Origin: Nematopogon swammerdamellus
Lineage: Eukaryota; Arthropoda; Insecta; Lepidoptera; Adelidae
Direction of reading: 5' to 3'
Assembly (NCBI GenBank): GCA_946902875.1
Contig: OX336343.1
Span: forward strand, 9,351,754-9,415,753
DNA length: 64,000 nt
In this document: one piece after another, positions 9,560 through 20,995 of the stretch
Position numbering within the stretch: the first letter of the stretch is position 1
How the letters are laid out: every line of letters starts with the position of its first letter
Notes under the pieces: model-generated
What the model was told of the DNA's origin: nothing
What the model saw: only the letters and a program-made list of their open reading frames with translations
Databases searched by the model: none
Program-made: the position numbers and the translations under genes

Positions 9560-9975
9560 CCAATGACTTTTGAAGTACAGCTATTGAATGTTGTTCCTGT
9601 GGTTTTATACCAATGGACTATTGCATAGTCATAGCCATCAATGGCTATTGAAGTACAGCTATTGAACATAGTTCCTGTGGTTTTATACCAATGGACTATT
9701 GCATAGTCATAGCCATCAATGGCTATTGAAGTACAGCTATTGAACATAGTTCCTGTGGTTTTATACCAATGGACTGAAGTACAGCTATTGAATATTGTTC
9801 TTGTGGTTTAAAACCAATGTACTATTGCATAGTTAATCTGTGCCACCAATGGTTAATTGAAGTACAGCTGTTGAACATTGTTCCTGTGGTTTTATACCAA
9901 TGGACTATTAGATAGTTAATCTGTGCCAATGGCCATTGATGAACAGCTATTGAATATTGTTCTTGTGTACCGATG
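9560..9975. repeat. Minisatellite, 78-bp unit with shortened copies
   Basis: Units begin near GTTCCTGTGGTTTTATACCA at about 9593, 9671 and 9749 (period 78). Degenerate copies with deletions continue to about 9975. It reads through as a repetitive minus-strand frame that is not a gene. Confidence 0.93.
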
Positions 9976-10011
9976 ATGGTATGCCGCTGAATTTGTGACT
10001 CACTGTGACGG

Positions 10012-11664
10012 CAGGCCTCACGCACTCTATGTACTTGCGCGCGATAACTACCTACCGCCCGCCGGGCCGCCGGCGACCCATAATTCATTGGGCTGCCGAC
10101 AGCCGCGCGGAGCTAACATACTATGCGAGCGCGCGCTCACGCTACTGCTTCGTACCTACCTATATCTTAATTCAAGTTGACATGGCTTCGGTTAATAGTG
10201 GCAGGTTATGTGCAGTAGATGGATGTAAATCCAGCAAGAGGAGAAATAAAAATCTTTCTTTTTTCCATTTACCTACTGATGAAGAAATGTGAGTATATTT
10301 GTTTTCTTTGAGCAATAAATTATTCTAAAAAACCGGACAAGTGCGAGTCGGACTCGCACACGAAGGGTTCCCTGCCATCGTACAAGATTTAACACTATGT
10401 ACTTTTTTTTTAATATTTTTACTATTTGTTGTTATAGCGGTAATAGAAATACAGCCCGCTGACAGACGGTCGGACAGACGGACGGACGGCGGGGCTTAGT
10501 AATAGGGTCCCGTTGACACCCTTTAGGTACGGAACACGGAAATAGGTATTTTGGTTTATGTTGTGCGTTTCGCTTGAGTTTCGGTATGTTCGATATATCT
10601 GTCTGTTTGTCTATCACAGTCACTTTACGATTTGTGTGCATACAGCTGACATTTTGTGATTGTTGAGGCAATTGTAAGACCACGTACCTACGACGCAACG
10701 GAATGGAAAACAACGTCCGTGAAGATAAGGAAATTTGAAAATAGGGGGGGGGGGGGGGGGGGGGACTGACATCATTCTTACAAATACGAATAATCCCAAA
10801 ATATGACATATTAATTCTAGCTGTGCACGCGCGGCGCGCGACACTTTGAAGAAAGCTAGCGGCATGTGCTAGCGGCGCGGCGCGTAGCGGTAGCCGGTTC
10901 GCTTGTCGGCTTCCTTTGACTCTTTTGTTAGTGCGCCGCGCCGCCGCAACACGCCGCCCCCCGCGCCGCTCAGTCTAAAAGGAACGACACGTGCGGTCAG
11001 CGCTTTCATCTGCTTTAAAGCAAACGTCCGCTTCCTTATATAATAATTCCGCCTTCTGCCAAGCAGAAAGGTGTATGTAAAGGTCGACTGGAAGTAATTG
11101 CCGCCGGTAATAAGTCCGGATTCGCTTGGCAGATGTATTTTTAATCTAACCGAATAAAATCAGTTAGATAAGCATGCGTACAGGTAACAGTAATAACATT
11201 ACAGGGGTAGTAGGTAGGTAGGTAGGATTAATTGAAGTATTTTCGGGCTGAACTAATTTCTTCATCTAATATATTTTAACGAGGGCGAAGCCGCAGGCAT
11301 AAGTTAGTAGTAGCCTATATGTTAAACCAAAAAAAAGATAGGTACCTATCTAACAGTAAAAACACATTTTTAAATCTGTGCTGTAGTGTAGCTCGCGAAC
11401 AAACATTCACACATATTTTCTCTTTACAATATAATGCATTGATATTTTTATCGAAAGTAGCAGCCCTAGCGTCACCGAGTTAGCTTCAAGGCCCCGCGTC
11501 CGCGCGCAGCTGCAAAGCAATAATCACTTTACGCTCTTTCGTTTAGGTACATTTTCGCACGCAGCGACTGGCGATGTAAAAGTTTAGGCTATTAAAGCCG
11601 AAGGTATAGAACTTTTTCTATGGAGAGATTCATCTGTTACGAAGTAACTATTTAGTAATCTGTG
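10012..11664 (+). mobile_element. THAP-domain DNA transposon, long copy (1,653 bp)
   Basis: Flanked by the 7-bp duplication GTGACGG (10005-10011 and 11665-11671). Ends match the other copies. It holds a THAP first exon (10182-10288) and the common ACCGGACAAGTGCGAGTCGG repeat block (10330-10550). About 700 bp of extra sequence, absent from the 977-bp copies, includes a 21-G run at 10744-10764 and a GC-rich patch at 10820-10970. No DDE core is present, so it is non-autonomous. Confidence 0.9.
10182..10288 (+). CDS. THAP-domain first exon of transposon
   Basis: Starts MASVNSGRLCAVDGCKSSKR and continues to LSFFHLPTDEEM, the first half of a THAP zinc finger (C-x4-C, then the FHLP motif). The donor GTGAGT follows at 10289, leaving phase 2. 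The second Cys-x2-His pair must have been in a lost exon. The P-element superfamily is the likeliest parent. Confidence 0.75.
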
Positions 11665-11671
11665 GTGACGG

Positions 11672-13402
11672 TAGCATTAGCATGCATTCCACGAACCGGC
11701 AAACTTGAATGGGACGTGTTGTACTGTATATGTTGCATAGGATGAGGTATATTTGTATTGTAATTTAATGTTCTTATAGACATTTGTTAACAAGAAACTT
11801 CTAAAAGTACATTTTACGACAATGTTTGGTGGTCGGTCACATTCCAAATATTATATCAAATAAAATCACTAAGTAGGTAGTTAGATTTGGTAAGGTCACC
11901 TTAGTAACTTAGCACAGCTTAAATTACTCGTTAAATTACGTATGAATTTCAATCAGCATCATATGCCTTGAATTATCAATGGTGGTTGCGTGCGTGTGTG
12001 TGACACAATACGCAGTGAATGGATGTAGCACAGGAGGACACGCAAGCTCACATGGTCGCCGGACAGGCATCGAACCTCGAACCTCCACGTCGAGAGGACG
12101 ACGTAGTTGTCACGGCGGCGGCGGAGGAGGCACGCGACTACAGTAAACGGTGTGGGAACCGTTCTTTTCAACCGCACCGCACGCAACAACGGTCTCGAGA
12201 AGCGAACTTTTTGTTCACAATCGGTGACGGCCACGTTGCATAGTGGCCGGACTGGCCTCGCTTCAGAAATTGGGACAACGATGCTCCTAAATGTTATTAT
12301 AAGTTATATATAATCCTCCTTTATGGGAACAACGAACGAACGCCAGGCAACTTATATATCTTACTTACGTACACACAGAGCTTACTTGGGGCCCTGAGCA
12401 AATAACGTTGCTGGAAATAGAAACTCTATGCCAAGGTCGTGCCTAGATTGATTTCACAGTAGATTTGATTTTCTGTAAGTAGATCTATTAAATTGTTTCA
12501 TTGAAAACAAGATTACAGAAGATACTCAAACAAAATACACTTCAAAATGTGTTTCTGCAACAAACATTGAAACAGGAGTTTCATTTCATTTGATTTCAAG
12601 TTTGCAGAAGAAGTTCCCATAAAATCACAAACATTTATTCTTAGACCTGAATGCTGAATGAATTCTAAAGGGTTTCAGATAATCAACAAAAATCAATCCA
12701 ATCCAATTCACAGATGAAATTCTTAGGTTGCATTGACGTTGAGATTGACGTGAGTGAAGTCCGACTATTCCGTCCGGCGTCCGGCGGCATACGACATAAC
12801 AGAATTAGGTCAAAGCACTCATAAGGACACACTCGTGCGATCCCGTCCCACCGATTCCCGCCCCTATGTTGCCGGGCGCGGTGTCCACTGGTCATAATGT
12901 CCGTAGTTTATCGCGTGAACATGACAGGAGATAGGAGAGTATGTACGTTCTGTACAGCGCGTGCGTGAGATTGCGTGAGCACTTCCTGCAACGACTCGCG
13001 CGTGTGCGTGCGCGCGCGTTGAGGTGGAGCGCAACCTAGTCATTACGCCAACATGATGTCCATCAGTCGAAATTATAGGAAAAAACAACTTGGTAAGAAA
13101 GCTTAAATGTAGATCACCGACGACGACGGTTTATTTGTGTTCCTAATGTAAGCTCAACTTCACTCCTTGAAAACTCCCAGTCTTAAACCATCTTCACAGA
13201 CCTAAATTGGTAAAATATTTATTAGAGTTACTCGTACTTTGACCGGTTAGCCGCTAGGGTACTCTGCAGGTCTCTTTTATCTTCTTGGAGGGCAAGTTTT
13301 GAGAACATGCGTTAATTGATGAATGATGGATTTTTTAACGCATGAAGAAGAAAACTGTTTTCTGGTCTTCGAGTGTTTATCATATCAATTATCATCTAAA
13401 TT
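11672..13402. other. Intronic stretch, nothing recognised
   Basis: Contains a short GT run (11988-12002), a GC-rich patch (12075-12200) and CG-alternating sequence near 13000. Open frames here are short and lack any family signature. Confidence 0.4.
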
Positions 13403-13506
13403 CCGGTCGCGAAGCAGGAAGAATTTCGTAGTATGAAGTTCTCTGTCGCTCGCGCGCGAGCTACATATTGCCGTCTCGCAAGAAATTCTTCCTGCTTCGC
13501 GACCGG
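13403..13506. repeat. Inverted repeat with 25-bp perfect arms
   Basis: 13403-13427 (starting CCGGTCGCGAAGCAGGAAG) and 13482-13506 are perfect reverse complements around a 54-bp GC-rich centre. Likely a small MITE or hairpin. Confidence 0.9.
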
Positions 13507-14337
13507 ACTTTAGTACATGTATGTATGTATATTTTCGGTGAGCTGTCATGATGCCAATTTTCCAAGGCGACCAAATCAGAGTTGAATTTGATTGTGTTTA
13601 AAGTGTGTCCAACATACCTAATAACTTGATCCGAGAAATAGGCCAATAAAGTGTACATGTTTATGTCTTCCTTCGAGAGTCTATAAAGTACAATACTGAC
13701 GCACAATCCGTTACACAACGAGATCTCATATAATATCGGTAGGTAGGTACCAGAAACGTGAAGTATTTATCGCATAAGCATTGTTGTGGCGAGTGAAAGT
13801 TTGTCTGTCGGCTGTACCTAGTACCTATATGTACCTATCCACACTTGTCGCAATAAATATTCCGCACACTTGCAGATAATCTTTGTCTGAGCATAATGTA
13901 TACCCACTGAAGTGTTTCTCGGTTGATCCAAAGTCGTTGGAATCAATTATTCCATTAAATTGATTGATTGCATCCGGGCACGTAACGGTCTGAAGATAGA
14001 GAGGATTACTTACTAGTAATAAACTAGTAAAATTGCAGTTCACAGAGATATATTAATCCACTTGCACAAAATCACAAGTAGGTAGGTAGGTACCTAGTCG
14101 TATTTCTATAGGCGGCGGCGTATGTTTGGCAAAGGGCGAATAATAAGAGCTGCTAAGCACGGTTTATACACCGCGTTTATTATAGGCCTATACGATAAAA
14201 TAAGAAGTTGGTCGAACCTTATCGAACCTACTCTACTAACCAACGCTACTAGCAAACTAGTAGGTTGATTGCCTCGCGGCACTGGCTGTAGGCAGTAGGC
14301 ACTAGGAAGCCAGGACAGGATGCAGGACAGACTCAAC
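13507..14337. other. Intronic stretch, nothing recognised
   Basis: Short GTAG/GTAGGTAG runs only; no gene seen. Confidence 0.4.
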
Positions 14338-14466
14338 AGTTTTACGTTGAATCCGAACCACGGTCAGCCTCCAACGGACGAGCGGTCACCCATCCAAGTA
14401 CTGACTCGGACCGCGCTCAGGGTTGCTAAACAACAGACGACCGACCGCACTGAGCTACCGAGGCTG
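14338..14466 (-). repeat. SINE head with tRNA-like and 5S-rRNA-like parts
   Basis: Read on the minus strand: CTCGGTAGCTCAGTGCGG (box A-like), then a 5S-like stretch (GCAACCCTGAGCGCGGTCC, CTTGGATGGGTGACCGC), then GTGGTTCGGATTC (box B-like). This is the least degraded 5S-like segment in the window; the SINE body is missing. Confidence 0.82.
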
Positions 14467-14922
14467 ACAAATATTATATACGAGACGGAGTTCGTAGAGT
14501 CGTCGTGTCATGTCATGACATGAACGATTTCGATTGTTCTGAGGAGACGTCAGGTCCGCTTGCCATAATAGGAGAAGGCTTGGAAGGAACACGCTTCACC
14601 TGAGACTGGAATTTACAACCGCTAAATCGGCTCAACTACCGCGTCGGGCGGCGATGTGGAGTAGGACGGCCGCCGATCGCTGTTCTGTGAGCGCGCAACA
14701 GTCAGATTGTAAGTCACGTCAACGGCTATAGGATGTGAAGATCAACACACAATAGTCGTGCCATAAGTTCCTACTTAGTGCAGCCTTGCTCGTGGGAACA
14801 AGGTTTAGCAGAGTTGCGCTAACACTGCGAATTTGCACAATAGCGTGACGCAATATTGTCTACCCACCGTTGCTACTGTACCTACACTAGGTACTCGTAT
14901 TCTCGTATAACTGCTATATATA
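14467..14922. other. Intronic stretch, nothing recognised
   Basis: No repeat or coding signature noted. Confidence 0.35.
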
Positions 14923-15180
14923 TAAGGTGTTTCGTTATTCATGTCGTTTCTTTCAGGGGGTTGTTCTGTATCCTAAACTGAGTAACTTTTGTTCTATATC
15001 TTTTGGAAATTGCAAAAAAAAAATCACTTTCCCCATACGTTTGGAGGTTAGGTCTGCCCTTAAATGTATGGAGAAAGTGATTTTTTTTTCCAATTTCCAA
15101 AAGCTGTAGAACAAAAGTTACTCAGTTTAGGATACAGAACAACCCCCTCAAAGAAAAGACATGAATAACGAAACACCTTA
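14923..15180. mobile_element. Palindromic MITE, 258 bp
   Basis: The two halves are near-perfect reverse complements over about 110 bp. Termini are TAAGGTGTTTCGTTATTCAT and its complement; the centre is near 15040. The terminus resembles that of the MITE at 2535-4231, and a small piece recurs at 24822-24870. Confidence 0.93.
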
Positions 15181-16045
15181 ACACACGGCTTGGTATTGAT
15201 GTATATCTAGTGCCTAAGCACGTATAGCAAATTCGCGCGTAAAGATACTAAGTAATTTTACTATTATTCGACATCATAATTTATAATGACGATATGGACC
15301 AACCAATGCAGTCCTTCAAGAAAGTAGGTTAACGTGTGCGCCTCGATTTATCGCTTCTATCTATCCCACTAACCAAAGGCGGACCAAAGAGGAGTGTTAA
15401 AGTGTCAATTCGCACACTCCAGCGTGTAGGAAATTCACAAGGGGCATACAGAGTGCTGAGTTGCGAGTAGTGAGCGCTTCGCTTCCCGACTCGACAGTCA
15501 GTGAGAGTGGGTCGGTGCTCGGCGGTGGGCACTCGAGCGCCCCGGCGGCGGCGGCGGCGGCACGGCCCAACCGCCGCGCCGCTGCCCCCGCCGCCGCCCC
15601 CGCGCCGTCACGCCTGCACTGCACGTCCTTCCTTCCGGCTTACACGTAGGGCACAGCCGCTACCGCCTGAGGATGTCACATTCGTCAGCGTACGTAATAC
15701 AATACCTCTTTCCCCGCCAAGCCGCACACTGGTCAAGTTGTATGGGGCTGCGGAAATAATCCAGTAACTTCTAAAATACTTAACACATTTCGATAATTTT
15801 TTTTTGCTGGTTTCGTAATTTATAAACACATTGATTTATCAAAATATAGTTTGGCAATTTTCAGAAAAAGTCATAAAAAAAAATTAAGTAACGATTTGCA
15901 GGTTTAGTAATTAATTCCTCTCAATATATTTGCAGGAATTGTGATAATAATAAGAACACAAACTCCTTAAATATTATCAAGCTGCCTCAATGGAGACCTT
16001 GTAAAATCAAAAAGTCATAGAAAAGTGTAAAGTAATGCATAAAAA
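15181..16045. other. Intronic stretch with GC island (15480-15660)
   Basis: The GC island has a GGC/GCC triplet run and long open frames on both strands caused by base composition. It could be an internal promoter or regulatory island; no coding family recognised. Confidence 0.4.
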
Positions 16046-16400
16046 GGAATTTAAATTCAAACAATTAGCTGTTTGGCTTCGTCGCTAATAGGTATAATTT
16101 TCTTCTTTGGTTTTGGCCTTAGACTCGTTATTAGAGGATCAGAGGACAAGAGGATCATGTTCATCATATCTTCATTAGTCGCAATTCTGCTGCACTTCCT
16201 GGAATTAAGAAGCCGATAGCGTTTGTAGTTCTGCATACTGAGTTCCACCTTTGATTGAATTGAGCCACAAAACGTTTCTGCACTGCACTCACCACTGTTT
16301 CAATTTGAGATTCATTTAGAGTTGGGTACGTATTTTGGAAGTAAAGTCGTAGTTTTTGAAAATCACAATCACACTTGATTAGTTCACTGCACAAAGGTAG
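16046..16400 (-). pseudogene. Degenerate ORF pair, unknown (possibly transposon-derived)
   Basis: Two overlapping minus frames, one ending in a Lys-rich tail (RPKPKKKIIPISDEAKQLI), the other with FVAQFNQRWNSVCR. Together they resemble the N-terminal region of some insect transposon-derived proteins, but the match is weak and a frameshift separates them. Confidence 0.3.
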
Positions 16401-16562
16401 GGTATCGCGTAGTAGGGGATCGCGACACTATCCATTTCGTGAAGGAGATGTTTAAAAGTTGGAAAGTGGTTATTAAATGATTAAAAATTAAGGATAGTAA
16501 TATAAATTGATCATTACATTAATCAGAAGGGGAAACCCCAAATAAGATTAGCAACATCCATT

Positions 16563-16883
16563 TTTTTTTTATGGAAACTGACTCGGTTGGCTTACATAAC
16601 CTACAACATCCATGATGTCAGCCCATAACACCGGGTGAACTTGGTGCCACGTCAGTGCCTCCCCTCGGTCGTGCCGGCTACACTGAACTGGACGGAAAAC
16701 ACAAACTATTTACATAGCCGTTTCGACCGACCTTTCATTCAGTGCGGTGGTACCAACCCGGGCGGGTTAAACCCTACCACCTAGTAATATAAGAAGGGAG
16801 TCATATCCCTTAGTCGCCTTTTACGACATACACGGGGAGAGATGCAGTGGGGCTTTTCTTTTAAAGTACCGGCCCCACACGGT
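16563..16883 (-). repeat. Full-length SINE without 5S/tRNA head (321 bp)
   Basis: Flanked by ACATCCATT at 16554-16562 and 16884-16892, a plausible 9-bp target duplication. Read on the minus strand it starts ACCGTGTGGGGCCGGTAC, continues through CATCTCTCCCCGTGTATG and the shared body, and ends in a short A-tail. It defines the 5' end of the family and shows that the 5S/tRNA-like module is absent from some copies. Confidence 0.92.
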
Positions 16884-18780
16884 ACATCCATTCATAAAGC
16901 GACGTTAATTAGGTACTAATGTGTGCTAATGATTGCGCGCAGTTTCACTAATCACTTACCTGGTGCATTCAAAGTGCGATTACTCCCAAAGTGCAAAAAA
17001 GTAGCAGCTGAAACTTATAGATCTGATCGACGAAGGTATAGAGTATATTTTAATATGCATCCGAGCACGTAGGCAAATGTAGCTAAACTTGTAGCTCTAG
17101 GAGTTTGTATTTTATTAACATTTTTTGGGGATATATTTGAAATTTATTTTGGAAGAGGAGAATTCATGAATACAATTTTTTTTTATATTTTAAGGAAGAT
17201 AATGCTTAGGCAATAAATAATAAAAGTATTTGTGTAATAATTAATAAGATGTACAAAAAATTAAATTCTTATTGATCATAAATCTTAAATAACGCTGCAA
17301 ATAAATTGAGCAACTTTGAGCGTTTATCCTGCGATGTGTAAAGAGTTTAAAAATAAAATTAATACTGTTCAGTAAGCACTAGTTATCTGACTATATGAAA
17401 ATGCTATAGCAGATATCGTGTATTAAATTTTGTAAATTTGAATTATTTCCGCCCATAAACCATAGTGAGCCGCGGTGTGCATTCCTTTGTAGTTAAGGAG
17501 TAATGTGTGCTATGGTTGGAAAACGATACGACTGATTATTTGGTGATAGGATTCAATAGCCATTCATTATTGAGACCTGTGTTGAGACTTAAGTTATCTA
17601 TCACAGAGCGAACGGGTCAACAGGAATGTTGGAAGCAGGTAGAATTGTTTGAGAGAACAACGGTAACGGGCGCGAATATTTAAAGCTATTCTCAGCTGTG
17701 AACGCAAGCTGATCGCGCAAAACCCGTCGGCCTTGCATATCGGTGCACAAGAGTGGCACTAACACTGCGAGTTCAGAACGCCAGGTCGAGTTTACACGTC
17801 GCGGTATTTTTGGACTATGTGAATGGACGTCGAGCCGGCGAAAAAGCGGGGGCATATTGCCACGATACCGTGCCAATACTGCGCTCAGCAGTGGCGCGTA
17901 GCAAATATGCACGAAGTGAGCATACTAATAATATTTAAACGCGCGCACGAGAACATATGATTCTGGTGAAGGAGGAAAGCAAGACATCTTGAGGCACTTT
18001 AAAGCGAATAAGCAAAAGGAGAACCATGGCGCCTTCGACGTTAACAAGAAAGTACTGCGCGTCACGTGCTAAGGTTGATCCTTTTCCTTTCCAAGCTAGT
18101 TTCCAAGGCAGCAGCGTCGCGCCTCGCACCTGTCTCGGAGCGCATGGACCTAACTGGGCAGCAAAATTTTCAAGGACATAAGTTTGAGACCAAGGCTAAA
18201 ACAGCACCCAAAAGATTCGGGATTTTGTTCGAGTTCAATTTCATTCTTTGGTATGTGTACAGACAGACGCAAGATTGATCCTATAAATAAGGGTTCCGTT
18301 TTTCCTTCTTTGAGGTACGGAACGGAGCCCTAAAAAATATGAAGCTTTGATAAATCAGCAACCTGCTACCGTGCCGCCGCTGCTGCTAGCGTCTATTATT
18401 ATTTATTAGCTATTATAACAGGGTGGCGGTGGTGTCCGGTGTCGGATATACAATATACAGTGGGCTGGGCACACCCTCGCTCGCTATTGACCCGCTAGCC
18501 TCGGTCGGTCGGACGGACATGGCACTACGGGTAGGGCGCGGCGCTGCCGGATGCGGATCGAGCGTCATGATCGCTCAGGTATTGTAGCAGGGCAGGTATA
18601 GAACTGGTGCCTGTGTGTCCTCCTATGCCGTGCTGGAGACAAACACGCAAACCGCTATATTTTGCTCAATACATGCTTACGGAAGCCGAAGTTGTGATAA
18701 TCTGATAATGTGATGATAATACTGATAATCTTTACACCATTCAATGTTTCATAACTATAGTGTTGGTTCTAATATTAACC
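16884..18780. other. Intronic stretch, nothing recognised
   Basis: An open minus frame at 17601-17912 has no recognisable signature. A fragment of the GGTACGGAAC-type repeat occurs at 18290-18335. Confidence 0.4.
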
Positions 18781-18912
18781 TACAGCTAAAATGCAATGGT
18801 TTACTCACTTCCCTTACTAATTATTAGTAAGGGAAGTGAGTAAACCATTGCATTTTAGCTGTAAAATATTTGGTTAAACCTATCAATTACTGATAGGTTT
18901 AACCAAATATTT
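18781..18912. repeat. Two adjacent perfect hairpins
   Basis: Hairpin 1: 18781-18820 and 18824-18863 are perfect 40-bp reverse complements with a 3-nt loop. Hairpin 2: 18864-18885 and 18891-18912 are perfect 22-bp arms with a 5-nt loop. They abut with no spacer. Confidence 0.97.
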
Positions 18913-20240
18913 AAATCGATAGATAGGGCAAAGCGCTCAAGAGTTCGTTTCGCCACCGATTAGACATACATAACGGCGTGACTTCATGTAGGTACAGTAG
19001 TCATCAGAAATCGCATCAAAAGCAGCCTCATGTTAACAAAACGCTAACGCTCTGCACTCGCGCATCGGCGCGTACCATTTCGTGGAACGACCTCTCAACA
19101 TGCGCGTGGTGCTGCGTCTGATGCGAAGTAGCCGCATGCGGCCCTTTCATAGGTGGACATTGTCTCTAGTGCGTCATGTTAGACTATGCCCATCTATCGA
19201 TTTCAATCTTTGGGCAATCCTTTTGCTGATATAGACAGAAAACACGAATTATTTCCATCATTGTAATTGCTATTGGGTGTCAAATTTCAAGACACCGATA
19301 GTCGAATCGAGGAGCTGAAGTTGGCCTAAATGTACATAAATACTGTCAGTAGCATCGCAGCTTGAAACCGTACATGCAACAGTGTAGATAGCAAACCAAT
19401 GATTTATTAATGTCCACGACGACGGTCAATTCAATGACGCAAATTGAGTGTTTGCCTACCCACGAGTGCGCAGGAGTGTCCACGACACTAACAATAGAAG
19501 GAATCGGGACAATGTTCACAAGATCTATGCGTACATACATACAGCAGGCAAGAGGTAACACAATAGATGCGCAGCCGGTTACAATACAATTCCCACGCTA
19601 CGCTAACAGTATGTACTCGGCCGTTCCGAATCCATCCAACCAACCAAACTCAGCGCGAATCGAAAACATCGGCACCGCGAATTTCCTAATCTGTGACCTC
19701 GGGGACACCGGCGCAAACAAAATAAGCCAAATTCGAATGAACGTGTACAATATAATTAATTTCGAAAACGACACTGTCCGGAATTCAGTATCGTCTGCTG
19801 AAAAGGACAATCAATCGTTTGCGAATACTGCCTACAGCGAATGAACAGTTTAGATGGTGTTCGTACGGTATGTAACTCAACAGTAAAGAACGAGCTAGTC
19901 AAATAATTGTCAATCCTAAAAAAGTTCTTACTTATGTTAGGTACTCAAGTTAAAATCGTTATAAGGTTAAACTTCCTACTTTCGTCAAGCATGACTTACG
20001 GGTCGAACAAAACGTATTCAATCTACGGTCAAAATCGATGTGGCCTAATCGTACCTAAGTCGAGACCTAAGTAATGAAACCGAACGCCGAACAGGAACAT
20101 ATGAACCGCTGAATAAAATTGAAAAAGGGAAAACGAATAGAATTGCGCGGAAACACTTCGACAAATTAATTAAACTTTAATAGCTTACGTTTCAAGACTT
20201 AATTTGATGGTTTGAATGGGCGAGCCCTCAGTGTGGGCGA
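18913..20240. other. Intronic stretch; one 144-codon frame of doubtful coding value
   Basis: A plus frame at 19410-19844 is open but lacks any family signature or splice context and has an unusual Asn/Thr/Ile-rich composition. Probably chance. Confidence 0.35.
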
Positions 20241-20259
20241 CGCGACGTGTCCCGCGATC

Positions 20260-20635
20260 TATAACCACCGCAACTCCGCAGGGATGACGGCGCCCTAAGC
20301 GCCCTATCTATAACATATTCCATGGGGAGTACTCGGAGGTGCCGTTTGACGCGATCCCGGCGTCCCCTTTCCACCTCCGCACAACGTGCACTGGGCGGGG
20401 ATTGCATCCCTACACGCTGGACTTACCGCGGGCGGATCAATCGGTTCTGCTCTCCATGCCCATATATTTACCCCCGAGTAAATTATTGGGTCCCTCAAGA
20501 GGGGGTGAATAGGCACCTGTCAGGCCGGCATGGCATTCGCAAACCCCGCGTGCGACCGAATGCACATGGGCGTCGTTAGACACCTTATGGGTGGCGCGGC
20601 ACCACAAGTCGCGTTTTCTATAAAAAATAAATAAA
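20260..20635 (+). pseudogene. LINE 3' end (same family as 1835-2153)
   Basis: Shares CATTCCATGGGGAGT, GGGATTGCATCCCTACACG and GGTCCCTCAAGAG with the copy at 1835. It continues through the 3' UTR (AGGCACCTGTCAGGCCGGCA, GGGCGTCGTTAG) to an A-rich tail. Frames are broken. Related 3' ends lie at 32335-32460 and 60600-60658. Confidence 0.8.
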
Positions 20636-20684
20636 CTACTCACACCCCACACGTGATGTCATTGTTAATGAATTCTTCTATTCG

Positions 20685-20995
20685 GATGTCAGCCCATCAC
20701 ACCTGTTGCCATGTCAGTTTTTTCCTTTGGTTGAGCCGACTACACTGTACTGAGTGGATATCACTAACAATTTTCATAGCAGTTTCGACCGACCTTCGTT
20801 TAGTGCGGTTTAATAAAGGAAGAGACCTGGATGATCTGTAGTAATTATTTTCGTGGACCCCGAACCACGACCAGCCTCAACGGTCGGACTCTACGATTGG
20901 ACGGTCAGCCATTCGAAATACGACCACGTGCGGTGTGTTTAACTTCGACGATCGAACGCCGATGGATAGCACCATTGAACCGAGGCTGAAGCTAA
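20685..20995 (-). repeat. Diverged chimeric SINE copy with head
   Basis: Order preserved: GATGTCAGCCCATCACACC, TTCGACCGACCTTCG, GAACCACGACCAGCCTC, ACCGAGGCTGAAG. Heavily mutated. Confidence 0.65.

Noticed and set aside
9466..10088. Repetitive minus-strand proteins with a YNS-type repeat
   Set aside because: Pure translation of the 78-bp minisatellite.
19410..19844. 144-codon plus frame as a nested gene
   Set aside because: No domain, no splice or promoter context, and the opposite strand is also open over much of it.
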